Shown here: positions 35,664-44,882 of the stretch, piece after piece | Position numbering within the stretch: the stretch's first letter is position 1 | Layout: every line of letters begins with the position of its first letter | Source of the DNA: Fluviibacter phosphoraccumulans_A | Lineage (GTDB): Bacteria > Pseudomonadota > Gammaproteobacteria > Burkholderiales > Rhodocyclaceae | NCBI GenBank assembly: GCA_036287865.1 | Contig: CP126743.1 | Location: 434,001 to 498,000 of the forward strand | Direction of reading: 5' to 3' | DNA length: 64,000 bases | Notes under the pieces: model-generated | What the model was told of the DNA's origin: nothing | The model's input: only the letters and a program-made list of their open reading frames with translations | The model's database searches: none | Translations under genes and position numbers: made by a program

Positions 35664-36161
35664 TTAATCGGGCTGTGCAGACTGGCGTAGTTTCACCAGC
35701 GCAGCCTTCAGGCTTTCATCGCTGATTTCATTTTCTAAAGCGCTTAATGCTTCGGCCGCCCCTGCAGACAGCGGGTCGCGCTGAAATGGGGTGGTTTCTT
35801 TGTCTGCCGGTAAGCCTGGGCGCACCCGTACTTCCAGCGCGCTGCAAGCGAATCCGGCCTGGCGCCAGCCGTTGATCAGGCTAGGTCCCATCTGACGCAA
35901 TCGAGCGCCCAGACTCGGATGATTGCAGAGCACGCTGATCGTATCCCCGTTCAAATTGGCCACCCGACAGCTTTGGCTCATCGCGGGCGGCAGTGTTTTT
36001 GCCAGGACGTCCTGCAGGATTTGCAAGGTGCGCGCATGCTGCATTAGCCCACCCAGCGTTGCTGTCGCTGCTTCCTGGCTACGTGCAGCACCACCATATT
36101 CCAGCACGTCGGAGAGTGCGCGGAAGCTGCGGTTACGGGAGTTGCTGCGGGTTGGATACAT
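35664..36161 (-). CDS. DUF721 family protein (DciA-like)
   Basis: A 165-residue cytoplasmic protein with a DUF721/DciA core (NLNGDTISVLCNHPSLGARLRQM, then LINGWRQAGFACSALEVRVRP). DciA proteins load the replicative helicase in many bacteria that lack DnaC. Whether this short form does so here is inference. Basic N-terminus (SNSRNRSFR) and acidic C-terminal helix. ATG 36161 gives the start MYPTRSNS; longer starts add no family sequence. It is found between lpxC and secA in relatives too. Confidence 0.75.
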   Translation of the reverse strand: MYPTRSNSRNRSFRALSDVLEYGGAARSQEAATATLGGLMQHARTLQILQDVLAKTLPPAMSQSCRVANLNGDTISVLCNHPSLGARLRQMGPSLINGWRQAGFACSALEVRVRPGLPADKETTPFQRDPLSAGAAEALSALENEISDESLKAALVKLRQSAQPD

Positions 36162-36550
36162 AGACGCCAGGTTATCCGAGGCTGAAGTATGCAGCAAGTT
36201 TGGCTTGATTTGGGCGCTTGCGCCCCATGAAAGCCGGGCTTGCTGTATGCCTCACCGTAAGTGGGTAAGCAAGTCGTGATCAAAGGCGCCCTCATCGATT
36301 ACAAAAAACGTCGCAAATCGGGCTAACCTTTGAATCACGACATGCCTCATGAGCAAAAAGGTGATGAACTAATAAACCCGAAGCAATTAAAAGCAGTGCA
36401 GGGGCAGAGTCTGGCTCGATTTCGACGTTTTTCGTAGTCGATGAGAGTCGGGCTCTGCCTTTGCGCTGTTACCCGCTTGTCCAGAGATTGCAAGCCTTTA
36501 AACTAGGCACCGCATGCTAAAATCGCGAGGATAATTTTTGGAACCTTCTC
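36162..36550 (+). promoter_or_regulatory. 389-bp gap before secA with a long hairpin
   Basis: This divergent region must hold the promoters of the DUF721 gene and secA. A long imperfect inverted repeat at 36403-36459 starts GGCAGAG and ends CTCTGCC, with about 15 continuous pairs counting G-T. A TAAAAT at 36518-36523 could be a secA -10. A 31-codon open frame at 36342-36437 has no recognisable similarity and overlaps the hairpin; I do not call it a gene. In several relatives an M23 peptidase gene lies here, but no trace of one was recognised. Confidence 0.5.
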
Positions 36551-39244
36551 ATGATTTCTGGCCTGCTCAAATCGCTCTTCGGTAGCCGTAACGACCGACT
36601 GCTTAAAACCTATCGTAAACAGGTGGAGCGTATCAACGCCCATGAGCCAGCGATGGAAGCGCTCTCCGACGAAGCGCTGCAAGCCAAAACCACCGAATTC
36701 CGCACCCGTCTGGCTGGCGGTGAAACGCTCGATGCGCTGTTGCCAGAAGCTTTTGCTGTTGTTCGGGAAGCTAGTAAGCGCGTGCTCGGCATGCGTCACT
36801 TTGACGTACAACTGGTGGGCGGCATGGTGCTCCACTACGGCAAGATCGCCGAAATGCGGACGGGTGAAGGTAAAACTCTGGTGTCGACCCTGCCTGCGTA
36901 TCTCAATGCGCTGGCCGGTAAGGGCGTGCATGTGGTCACTGTCAATGATTACCTGGCACGTCGTGATGCCGAATGGATGGGTCGTCTGCACCGCTGGTTA
37001 GGTCTGGAAGTCGGTTGCAACCTGTCGCAGATGTCTTCGGTTGAAAAGCGCGAAGCCTATGCCAGCGACATTACCTACGGCACCAACAACGAATTCGGTT
37101 TCGATTATCTGCGCGACAACATGGTCTATGACGTGCAGGATCGCGTGCAGCGCAAACTGCACTACGCGATTGTGGATGAAGTCGACTCCATCCTGATTGA
37201 CGAAGCCCGTACCCCGCTGATCATTTCCGGTCAGACCGAAGACCACACAGAGCTCTACGTGCGCATGAATGCACTGGCGCCACAGCTTACCCATTGCCAG
37301 GAAGAAAATGGTCCGGGTGACTTTTGGGTCGATGAAAAAGCCAACCAGATTCTGCTCACCGAAGAAGGCCACGAGAGTGCCGAGCGCATTCTGGTGCAAG
37401 CCGGTCTGCTGGCAGAAGGCCATAGTCTCTACGAGGCCGGCAATATTCTGCTGATGCATCATCTGACAACAGCATTGCGCGCTAACAACCTGTTCCATTT
37501 AGATCAGCACTACGTGGTGCAAAACGATGAAGTCGTCATCGTGGATGAATTCACGGGCCGCCTAATGAGCGGGCGTCGGTGGTCGGATGGTCTGCACCAG
37601 GCCGTTGAAGCCAAAGAAGGCGTGGCCATCCAGCACGAGAACCAGGCGCTGGCATCGATTACCTTCCAGAACTACTTTCGCATGTACGGCAAGCTGTCGG
37701 GCATGACGGGCACTGCCGATACGGAAGCCTACGAATTCCAGCAGATCTATGGTCTGGAAACCGTGGTCATTCCAACGCACCGCCCGGCAGTGCGTAAAGA
37801 CATGCAGGACCAGATCTACCGCACCGAGCACGAAAAATACAACGCCATCGTGGTGGATATCCGCAAGCAACACGAAGCGGGTCGCCCGATTCTGGTGGGC
37901 ACCACCTCGATTGAAAACTCCGAACTCTTGTCGGCTTTGCTTACACGTGAAAAGCTCGAGCACCAGGTGCTCAATGCCAAGCAACACGAGCGCGAAGCCG
38001 AGATCGTTGCCCAGGCCGGTAAGCCCGGTGTTATTACCATTGCTACCAACATGGCAGGCCGTGGTACCGATATCGTGCTGGGCGGCAACGTCGGCAAAGA
38101 AGTCGATGCCGTGAACGCGGATGAATCCCTCTCAGCCGCAGATAAAAAGAAGAAGGTGGCTGCACTCCGCGCCGAATGGCAGCAGATGCATGACGCCGTA
38201 ATCGCGGCGGGCGGTTTGCACATCATTGGCTCAGAGCGTCATGAGTCGCGTCGTATCGATAACCAGCTGCGTGGCCGTGCCGGTCGTCAGGGCGATGCTG
38301 GTAGTTCGCGTTTCTTCCTGTCGCTGGATGATTCGCTGTTGCGCATTTTCGCCGGCGATCGCATCAAGTCGATTATGGATCGCCTCAAGATGCCGGAAGG
38401 CGAGCCGATCGAACATGCCATCGTCACGCGTTCGCTGGAGTCGGCGCAGCGTAAGGTGGAAGGTCGTAACTTCGACATCCGCAAACAACTCCTCGAATAC
38501 GATAACGTGGCCAACGATCAGCGCCGTGTGATTTACACGCAGCGTAATGAACTGCTGGAAACCGCAGAGATCAGCGCAACGATGACGGCTTTGCGTCATG
38601 GCCTGCTCGAAGAAGTGTTCCGCACCTATATGCCTGAAGGTTCGATTGATGAGCAGTGGGATCTGCCCGGTCTGGAAGCGCTGCTTGAGGCCGAGTACCA
38701 GCTACGTGTGCCTTTGGCTGAGATCGCTCAGGGTGCCGATACACCGGATGACGAAGCCCTGCTGACATGCTTGATCGCCGCAGCCGATGAAGTCTACGAC
38801 GCCAAGGTTGCGCTGGTTGGCGCTGAAGGCTTTAGCGGCTTCGAGCGTAGAGTGATGTTGCAGAGCCTGGATTCCCATTGGCGCGAGCACCTCTCGGCGC
38901 TGGATCATCTGCGTCAGGGCATTCATCTGCGCGGTTATGCACAGAAAGATCCGAAGCAGGAATACAAGCGCGAAGCATTCGAACTTTTTGACAACCTGCT
39001 GAGCGCGGTTCGTCGTGAAGTCACACGCGTTCTGATGACCGTGCGCATTGGCTCGGCGGAAGAGATCGATGCGGCGGCTGCCGAAGCAGAGGCGCCAACC
39101 AATCTGGAATACAACCACATTGAGCCGGGCGTCTTTGTCGATCAGGAAGGCAACCCCTACGATCCGGAAACGATTAATCGTAATGCGCCATGCCATTGTG
39201 GTTCCGGTTACAAGTTCAAGTTCTGTCACGGAAGAGTTGAGTAA
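36551..39244 (+). CDS. secA: Preprotein translocase ATPase SecA
   Basis: An 897-residue motor that drives Sec-dependent export through SecYEG. Walker A MRTGEGKTLVSTLP is near residues 101-114, the DEAD-type VDEVDSILIDEARTPLI follows, and the second ATPase domain contains TNMAGRGTDIVLGGN and HESRRIDNQLRGRAGRQGD. The preprotein-crosslinking, scaffold and wing domains are complete, and the C-terminal zinc motif CHCGSGYKFKFCH binds SecB and phospholipid. Its stop overlaps the argJ start (TAATG at 39242-39246). Confidence 0.98.
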   Translation: MISGLLKSLFGSRNDRLLKTYRKQVERINAHEPAMEALSDEALQAKTTEFRTRLAGGETLDALLPEAFAVVREASKRVLGMRHFDVQLVGGMVLHYGKIAEMRTGEGKTLVSTLPAYLNALAGKGVHVVTVNDYLARRDAEWMGRLHRWLGLEVGCNLSQMSSVEKREAYASDITYGTNNEFGFDYLRDNMVYDVQDRVQRKLHYAIVDEVDSILIDEARTPLIISGQTEDHTELYVRMNALAPQLTHCQEENGPGDFWVDEKANQILLTEEGHESAERILVQAGLLAEGHSLYEAGNILLMHHLTTALRANNLFHLDQHYVVQNDEVVIVDEFTGRLMSGRRWSDGLHQAVEAKEGVAIQHENQALASITFQNYFRMYGKLSGMTGTADTEAYEFQQIYGLETVVIPTHRPAVRKDMQDQIYRTEHEKYNAIVVDIRKQHEAGRPILVGTTSIENSELLSALLTREKLEHQVLNAKQHEREAEIVAQAGKPGVITIATNMAGRGTDIVLGGNVGKEVDAVNADESLSAADKKKKVAALRAEWQQMHDAVIAAGGLHIIGSERHESRRIDNQLRGRAGRQGDAGSSRFFLSLDDSLLRIFAGDRIKSIMDRLKMPEGEPIEHAIVTRSLESAQRKVEGRNFDIRKQLLEYDNVANDQRRVIYTQRNELLETAEISATMTALRHGLLEEVFRTYMPEGSIDEQWDLPGLEALLEAEYQLRVPLAEIAQGADTPDDEALLTCLIAAADEVYDAKVALVGAEGFSGFERRVMLQSLDSHWREHLSALDHLRQGIHLRGYAQKDPKQEYKREAFELFDNLLSAVRREVTRVLMTVRIGSAEEIDAAAAEAEAPTNLEYNHIEPGVFVDQEGNPYDPETINRNAPCHCGSGYKFKFCHGRVE

Positions 39245-40431
39245 TGCCCGTTAACTATCAGACGCCAGCTCCCGAAGCATTGCATCCGGTTGCTGGCATT
39301 CGCCTGGGTGTTGCTGCCGCGGGTATTCGCAAGAAGGATCGTAATGATCTGACCGTGATTGTGGTCGATGCAGGGGCGAGCGTGGCGGGCGTCTTTACGC
39401 AAAACCGTTTTTGCGCAGCACCGGTCCAGGTGTGTCGTGCCTATCTGGCCGCGCATGGCAATGCCGATATGCGGGCCTTGGTCATCAACACAGGTATTGC
39501 CAATGCGGGTACCGGTGAACAAGGCCTTGCTGCATCGAACACCACCTGCGAAGCACTGTCGGCATTGCTAGAAGTTGATGCCAGCCAGATTCTGCCGTTC
39601 TCAACCGGTGTGATTCTTGAACCGCTGCCTGTCGATAAGCTGGTGGCCGGTCTGCCTGAGGCGATTGCTAATCTTGCAGCCGATAACTGGCACGCCGCAG
39701 CGCACGCCATTATGACTACGGACACTGTGGCCAAGGCCGCATCGCGTCAGATAGTTGTGGCTGGTAAAATCATCACCCGCACCGGTATTTCCAAGGGTGC
39801 CGGCATGATCAAACCCAATATAGCCACCATGCTGGGCTTTATGGGTACCGATGCCGGTGTCGCGCCTGAACTGCTGGCAGCAACATTGAAGACCGTTGCC
39901 GATGAGTCATTTAATGCCATCACCGTAGATGGTGACACCTCCACCAACGATTCTTTTGTGGCCATTGCCACCGGCAAATCGGGCGTGCAGTTCAGCGCTG
40001 GCCAGGAAGCGGGTTGGACTGAATTCGTTGCCGCATTCACAGCGTTGGCACAAGAGTTGGCGCAAGCCATCGTGCGCGACGGTGAAGGCGCCACTAAACT
40101 GATTACCGTAGCCGTCAGCGGCGGTAAAACGGCTTTCTTTGCATCAGACCCTAACCTGGGTCGTATTCTAGCCGCGATTGGTTATGCCGGTATCGCGGAT
40201 CTAGATGTTGACAACATTCGTGTCTGGTTGGCGAGCCAAGTGGGCGAGACGCTGGTTGCAGAGCGTGGTGGCCGTGCCGCTGCCTACACCGAAGATCAGG
40301 GTGCTGCCATCGTGGCGGATGCCGAGATCACCGTCCGTATCGACCTGGCGCGCGGCAATGCCCAGGCCAAGGTGTGGACCTGTGATCTGTCTTACGATTA
40401 CGTCAAAATCAACGCCGATTACCGAAGCTAA
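39244..40431 (+). CDS. argJ: Glutamate N-acetyltransferase / amino-acid acetyltransferase ArgJ
   Basis: A 395-residue enzyme of the cyclic arginine pathway that transfers the acetyl group of N-acetylornithine to glutamate. It is autocleaved before the Thr in the KGAGMIKPNIATMLGF motif (near residue 190), giving alpha and beta chains. Also visible: VFTQNRFCAAPV, NTGIANAGTGEQGL and the C-terminal DLSYDYVKINADYRS. Translationally coupled to secA by TAATG. Function as both NAGS and OAT cannot be separated by sequence alone. Confidence 0.95.
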   Translation: MPVNYQTPAPEALHPVAGIRLGVAAAGIRKKDRNDLTVIVVDAGASVAGVFTQNRFCAAPVQVCRAYLAAHGNADMRALVINTGIANAGTGEQGLAASNTTCEALSALLEVDASQILPFSTGVILEPLPVDKLVAGLPEAIANLAADNWHAAAHAIMTTDTVAKAASRQIVVAGKIITRTGISKGAGMIKPNIATMLGFMGTDAGVAPELLAATLKTVADESFNAITVDGDTSTNDSFVAIATGKSGVQFSAGQEAGWTEFVAAFTALAQELAQAIVRDGEGATKLITVAVSGGKTAFFASDPNLGRILAAIGYAGIADLDVDNIRVWLASQVGETLVAERGGRAAAYTEDQGAAIVADAEITVRIDLARGNAQAKVWTCDLSYDYVKINADYRS

Positions 40432-40461
40432 TTTCCACACGTCGCTTTGAAAGTGCCTGCT

Positions 40462-41133
40462 ATGTATACGATTGCACCGAGCATTCTTTCTGCCGACTTT
40501 GCCCGTCTGGGTGAAGAGGTACGCAATGTGATTGCAGCGGGTGCAGACTGGATTCACTTCGACGTGATGGACGATCATTACGTGCCGAATCTTACGATCG
40601 GCCCCATGGTCTGCGAAGCGATTCGTCCGCATACGACAGCACCGATTGATGTGCACCTGATGGTGTCACCGGTAGATAGCCTGATCGAATCCTTTGCCAA
40701 AGCGGGTGCAGACTGGATCAGCTTTCACCCGGAAGCCTCGGCGCACGTGGATCGTTCACTGGCGCTCATCCGTTCAGCCGGTTGTAAGGCCGGCCTGGTC
40801 TTGAACCCGGCCACCCCGATCGATTGTCTGGATTGGGTGATGGATCGTCTGGATCTGGTGATGCTCATGTCGGTGAACCCCGGCTTTGGCGATCAGGCAT
40901 TCATCCCGGCTACGCTCGATAAGCTAAAAGCTGTGCGTACCAAAATTGATGCCTATACTGCGCAAACCGGCCGCCAGATCAAACTGGAAATTGATGGCGG
41001 TATCAAGATCGACAGTATCGCCGAAGTCGCTCGTGCGGGTGCCGATACTTTTGTTGCCGGTTCAGCGATTTTTAATACGGCAGACTACGCAGCCACCATT
41101 GCCGCGATGCGCGAGCAACTGGCGAAGGTCTGA
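40462..41133 (+). CDS. rpe: Ribulose-phosphate 3-epimerase
   Basis: A 223-residue TIM-barrel metalloenzyme that interconverts ribulose-5-P and xylulose-5-P. Metal ligands lie in IHFDVMDDHYVPN (His/Asp) and PIDVHLMV (His), with MSVNPGFGDQAFIP and EIDGGIK at the catalytic face. ATG 40462 gives the family start MYTIAPSILSADFARLG. It is followed 2 bp later by gph, the usual rpe-gph-trpE order of Burkholderiales. Confidence 0.96.
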   Translation: MYTIAPSILSADFARLGEEVRNVIAAGADWIHFDVMDDHYVPNLTIGPMVCEAIRPHTTAPIDVHLMVSPVDSLIESFAKAGADWISFHPEASAHVDRSLALIRSAGCKAGLVLNPATPIDCLDWVMDRLDLVMLMSVNPGFGDQAFIPATLDKLKAVRTKIDAYTAQTGRQIKLEIDGGIKIDSIAEVARAGADTFVAGSAIFNTADYAATIAAMREQLAKV

Positions 41134-41135
41134 TC

Positions 41136-41828
41136 ATGGCCGTTGTACCGGAGGCGCTGAACTCGGCGCGTAGCCTCACTATTGATCTGGATGGCACGCT
41201 GGTCGATACCGTGCTCGATCTGCATCAGGCCTGTAATGCCATGCTCGCAGAGCTGCAATTGCCCGATCGTTCCGTAGAAGAAATCGGTCGCTTTATTGGC
41301 CGTGGCACCAATACCCTGGTGCGCCGTTGCCTGACGGATGACGTAACGGGTACTGCGCCTAGCGAAGCACTTTTTGAGCAAGGGTTAGCGGCATACCTCA
41401 GGCACTACACCCGTGTTAACGGCAGCCATGCCAAGGTTTATCCCGGTGTCAAAGAGGGCTTGGCCGCATTGCAGGCCGCCGGTTACCCTATGGCCGTAGT
41501 TACTAATAAGCCGGTTAAGTTTACGTTGTCGTTACTCGAGGCCACCGGCCTGGCGCCTTATTTCCAGGCTGTGATTGGGGGTGATTCCACGCCGAACAAA
41601 AAGCCGGCACCGGACCCCATCATTCTGGCCTGTACCGAAATGTCGGTGTCGCTTGCGCATAACATTCACGTCGGCGATTCGGGTAACGATATTCAGGCTG
41701 CCGGCTACGCTGCAGTCGGAATGACCTATGGTTATGCCGAGGGCTATCCGATCAAATCAGAAGACTGTGATGCGCTGGTCGCAGGACTTGATGAGCTTGC
41801 GCGCATGCTGCCAGGCAGGGCACACTAA
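41136..41828 (+). CDS. gph: Phosphoglycolate phosphatase
   Basis: A 230-residue HAD hydrolase that removes phosphate from 2-phosphoglycolate. The nucleophile motif IDLDGTLVDT is near residues 16-25, with an alpha-helical cap, VVTNKPVKFT (motif II Thr), then KKPAPDPIIL and the acidic GDSGNDIQAA (motif IV). Located between rpe and trpE; trpE begins 21 bp later with no sign of an attenuator or leader peptide in the gap. Confidence 0.92.
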   Translation: MAVVPEALNSARSLTIDLDGTLVDTVLDLHQACNAMLAELQLPDRSVEEIGRFIGRGTNTLVRRCLTDDVTGTAPSEALFEQGLAAYLRHYTRVNGSHAKVYPGVKEGLAALQAAGYPMAVVTNKPVKFTLSLLEATGLAPYFQAVIGGDSTPNKKPAPDPIILACTEMSVSLAHNIHVGDSGNDIQAAGYAAVGMTYGYAEGYPIKSEDCDALVAGLDELARMLPGRAH

Positions 41829-41849
41829 GCGGAACTGCTGAGACGACTT

Positions 41850-43403
41850 ATGAATACCTCGCACACACACCATCCGCTATGCGTTACCGATTCGGGCGCC
41901 GCAGCTGCCTTTCAACGCCTGGCTGCCGAAGGCTATAACCGGATTCCGGTTACGCTGGAAACACTGGCCGATCTGGAAACGCCGCTTTCGCTGTATCTCA
42001 AGCTGGCCAACGCACCGTATACCTTTCTCTTTGAATCGGTACAGGGCGGTGAACGTTTTGGTCGGTATTCTTTCATCGGCCTGCCAGCCAATACGCGTTT
42101 AACAGTGCATGGGCATGAGCTCACGCGCGTACACAATGGCCAGGTGGTTGAATCTCAAACCTCGGCCGATCCGTTGGCGGATATTGCCACTTACCAGGCT
42201 AGCTTCAAGGTGCCGCATCAATCGCATCTACCGCGTTTCTGCGGTGGCCTGGTGGGTGTGTTTGGTTATGACACGGTGCGCTATATCGAACCGCGTCTGG
42301 CAAAGAACAGCCATCCCGATCCGCTGGGTACGCCCGACATCCTGCTGATGCTGGTGGAAACACTGGCGATAGTGGATAACCTCTCGGGCAAGCTCACGCT
42401 GGTTCATTATGCAGACCCGACACAGGCCAATGCCTTTGAAAGTGCACGTGAACTACTGGAAGGTTTGCAGCAACGCTTGCATGCCCCGGCCGTAGCGCCA
42501 GAGGTAGGCCCAGCCAAGGTGGATACGCAAGCACCGGTGTCCATGTTCGGCGAAGCAGCCTTCAAGGCCGCGGTGCTTAAAGCCAAGGACTACATCACCG
42601 AAGGCGATGTCATGCAGGTGGTGCTATCGCAACGCATGCAGAAGCCTTTCCATACACATCCGCTATCATTGTATCGTACGCTGCGCGCCTTAAATCCATC
42701 GCCTTATATGTTCTATGTGGATGCGGGTGATTTTCATGTGGTCGGCTCGTCGCCAGAAATTCTGGTGCGACTTGAGAATGAAGCCGAAGGTCAGGCGCCT
42801 AAGATCACGCTGCGCCCCATTGCCGGTACGCGCCCACGGGGTGCCACGCCTGAGGCTGATGCCGCACTGGCCGCTGATCTTCTGGCTGATAAAAAAGAAT
42901 GTGCGGAGCACACGCAGCTATTGGACCTAGGTCGTAATGATGTGGGTCGAGTTGCCCAAACCGGTAGCGTCAAACTCACTGATCGTATGGTCATCGAACG
43001 CTATTCGCATGTGATGCACATCGTTTCCAATGTCGAAGGCGATCTGCAGTCGAATCAGAGCGCGATGGATGTATTGAAAGCCACCTTTCCGGCGGGCACA
43101 GTGTCCGGCACGCCTAAAGTGCGGGCAATGGAAATCATCGACGAGCTAGAGCCTGTGAAGCGCGGTGTTTATGCCGGCTCGGTCGGTTATCTGGGTTTCA
43201 GCGGCGATATGGATCTGGCCATCGCTATTCGTACCGCCGTGATTAAAGACGGCATTCTTAACGTACAGGCCGGTGCCGGGATTGTTGCGGATTCGAACCC
43301 GGATGCCGAATGGCAGGAAACGCAGAACAAAGCGCGGGCTGTCATTCGTGCGGCTGAGTTGGCCGAGGCGGGCCTAGTGCCGCACATTAGTGTCGGCAAG
43401 TAA
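41850..43403 (+). CDS. trpE: Anthranilate synthase component I
   Basis: A 517-residue chorismate-utilising subunit that makes anthranilate with ammonia from TrpG. N-terminal region with feedback-site segment LFESVQGGERFGRYSFIGL, then catalytic motifs GDVMQVVLSQRM, PIAGTRPRG, LLDLGRNDVGRV, FPAGTVSGTPKVRAMEII and AGAGIVADS. It is separated from trpG by about 1.56 kb holding a phasin gene on the other strand and a dead toxin module, so trpE and trpG no longer form one tight operon. Confidence 0.96.
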   Translation: MNTSHTHHPLCVTDSGAAAAFQRLAAEGYNRIPVTLETLADLETPLSLYLKLANAPYTFLFESVQGGERFGRYSFIGLPANTRLTVHGHELTRVHNGQVVESQTSADPLADIATYQASFKVPHQSHLPRFCGGLVGVFGYDTVRYIEPRLAKNSHPDPLGTPDILLMLVETLAIVDNLSGKLTLVHYADPTQANAFESARELLEGLQQRLHAPAVAPEVGPAKVDTQAPVSMFGEAAFKAAVLKAKDYITEGDVMQVVLSQRMQKPFHTHPLSLYRTLRALNPSPYMFYVDAGDFHVVGSSPEILVRLENEAEGQAPKITLRPIAGTRPRGATPEADAALAADLLADKKECAEHTQLLDLGRNDVGRVAQTGSVKLTDRMVIERYSHVMHIVSNVEGDLQSNQSAMDVLKATFPAGTVSGTPKVRAMEIIDELEPVKRGVYAGSVGYLGFSGDMDLAIAIRTAVIKDGILNVQAGAGIVADSNPDAEWQETQNKARAVIRAAELAEAGLVPHISVGK

Positions 43404-43421
43404 ACGCAGTTACCTAAAAGC

Positions 43422-43477
43422 ACAAAGGCCCGTGAAACTTAATTCACGGGCCTTTGTCTTAATTCACGGGCCTTTGT
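43422..43477. terminator. Bidirectional terminator with tandemly duplicated 3' arm
   Basis: ACAAAGGCCCGTGAA (43422-43436) pairs perfectly with TTCACGGGCCTTTGT (43443-43457). The 20-bp unit CTTAATTCACGGGCCTTTGT is then repeated exactly at 43458-43477, giving two possible 3' arms for one 5' arm. It lies between the convergent trpE and phasin genes and can serve both. Confidence 0.85.
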
Positions 43478-43495
43478 TATTCCAGCAGGGCTAAA

Positions 43496-44017
43496 TTACT
43501 TAGCAGTCTTTTTACCAGCAGCCTTAACAGCAGCGTTGGTCACGGTGTTTACACCGGCTTCGGTCATGTCCGAAGCTTGCTTGGCCATCTTGTTCAGGTT
43601 GTCAAAAGCCGAGTTAGCGGCAGCAATAGCTTGCTTAACAGCAGCCATAGCAACGTCAGAGCCGTAAGGAGCCGAAGAAGCCGTCTTGTGGGCCAGATCC
43701 TGAGCAGCCTTGTTCAGCTCGCCGAACTTGCCTTGAAACAGCTTGTTCATTTCTTCAGCGGCGCTAGTCGAGATTTCGTAAACGCTGCGCGAGTAAGAAA
43801 CAGCCTTTTCAACAGCAGGTTGTGCCAGTTGGGCTTGCAGGGCAGCGGCTTCTTGTGGGGTCTTGGCGTTGTCAGCAAATACTTCACGGGCGGCGTGCAG
43901 GTTCAGGGCAGCCAGGCTTTCAGCAGTCGACAGGGCGGTTTGAGCAACCGACAGCAGCAGGTCGATGTTGGCCTTGTTCGAGGCAAAAACTTGGTCCAGG
44001 TTCAGATTCGGGGTCAT
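43496..44017 (-). CDS. phaP: Phasin (PHB granule-associated protein)
   Basis: A 173-residue PhaP-type phasin that coats polyhydroxybutyrate granules. It starts MTPNLNLDQVFASNKANIDL, has the mostly helical, Ala/Gln-rich phasin_2 core (LAALNLHAAREVFADN, SYSRSVYEISTSAAEEMNKLF) and ends in a Lys-rich tail (AAGKKTAK). A good ribosome-binding site (AGGAGCC) precedes ATG 44017, and a near-consensus sigma-70 promoter lies about 110 bp upstream. Its presence implies PHB metabolism elsewhere in the genome. Codon use is that of a highly expressed gene. Confidence 0.92.
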   Translation of the reverse strand: MTPNLNLDQVFASNKANIDLLLSVAQTALSTAESLAALNLHAAREVFADNAKTPQEAAALQAQLAQPAVEKAVSYSRSVYEISTSAAEEMNKLFQGKFGELNKAAQDLAHKTASSAPYGSDVAMAAVKQAIAAANSAFDNLNKMAKQASDMTEAGVNTVTNAAVKAAGKKTAK

Positions 44018-44125
44018 ATCAGGCTCCTAAAAAGCGGGTATTACAGGGGGTATCAAAGGGAAAAGCGGAATGAATCTTCTAGCGGAGCAGGCCAAAAACA
44101 GGTTTTGTGCACCGCAATAAATCAC

Positions 44126-44153
44126 AGTATAGGGACTAAAAGTGTGAAGTCAA
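44126..44153 (-). promoter_or_regulatory. Sigma-70 promoter of the phasin gene
   Basis: On the minus strand TTGACT (44153-44148) and TATACT (44131-44126) are separated by 16 bp, close to consensus. The expected transcription start is near 44119, giving a leader of about 100 nt before the phasin ATG. Confidence 0.72.
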
Positions 44154-44187
44154 GGTCAATATTCGAAAGTTCTGACAAAATCCCAAT

Positions 44188-44709
44188 ATGAATCATAAAA
44201 AGATCGTCATCATTGCTGGGCCAAACGGCGCGGGTAAAACAACTTTTGCAGGGGAGTTCCTTCCTTTTTAAGCGCACTGTCCTGTATTTGTGAATGCAGA
44301 CTTGATTGCGGCAGGGCTGGCGCCGTTTGCGCCCGCGACTGCAAGTATTCGGGCTGGGCGATTAATGCTAGAAGAACTGGATCAGCATGCCCAGTCAGGC
44401 ATTAGTTTTGCTTTTGAAACAACGCTGTCCGGACTTGCTTACGCGAAACGTATTGAAGAATGGCGAAAGCTTGGCTACGTCGTAAAACTAATATTTCTTC
44501 GGCTTGATACACCAGAAGAAGCAATTGCACGGGTAGAGGCTCGTGTGTTGCAGGGTGGGCATGATATTCCTGAGGCCACGATTCGACGTCGCTACGCCAA
44601 GGGCTATGAGAATTTCCTCAATGTGTATCAGGCGGGTGTAAATTTCTGGTAACTGTTTGATAATAGCGGGCTTGAACCTAAACTTATCGATGAAGGGGCG
44701 AATTCATGA
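44188..44709 (+). pseudogene. Zeta-toxin-like ATPase/kinase, two in-frame stops
   Basis: Read through its stops, this frame is a complete zeta-toxin-family P-loop protein of about 173 residues. Walker A GPNGAGKTTF is at residues 11-20, followed by CPVFVNADLIAAGLAPFAP, SFAFETTLSG and GGHDIPEATIRRRY, ending LFDNSGLEPKLIDEG. A TAA at 44269-44271 follows FLPF, where relatives have Glu. A second TAA at 44650-44652 precedes LFDNSG, where Gln is plausible. Its last bases overlap the ATG of the next small frame (ATGA). It lies between the phasin gene and trpG. Confidence 0.85.
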
Positions 44710-44882
44710 CAGCAGCAATAATGACAAAGTCGTAACTGCAAGATGCAGATATGCAGGCAGCCCCTGAAGCATTGGCGCGTGCAGCAAAGCGCGCAAGAGA
44801 GTTGGCGCAGCAGACCGGCACGCCTCTGGTTGTTGTGCAAGCAGGCAAGCTGATTAAAGAAGTCCCTAAACTGGGTGCTTGA
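44706..44882 (+). pseudogene. Small partner gene of the zeta-like toxin, with one stop
   Basis: A 59-codon frame that starts inside the toxin stop (ATGA at 44706). It encodes MTAAIMTKS, a TAA at 44733-44735, then LQDADMQAAPEALARAAKR and ARELAQQTGTPLVVVQAGK. The helical, Ala/Arg-rich body with a terminal beta-strand (TPLVVVQAGKLIKEV) is typical of the small protein coded next to this toxin family. Its antitoxin role is inference from position. Together the two form a dead module. Confidence 0.65.

Noticed and set aside
36342..36437. A 31-codon open frame before secA as a secM-like arrest peptide
   Set aside because: It has no export signal and no arrest motif like FxxxxWIxxxxGIRAGP, and it overlaps the hairpin arms; coding potential is not convincing.
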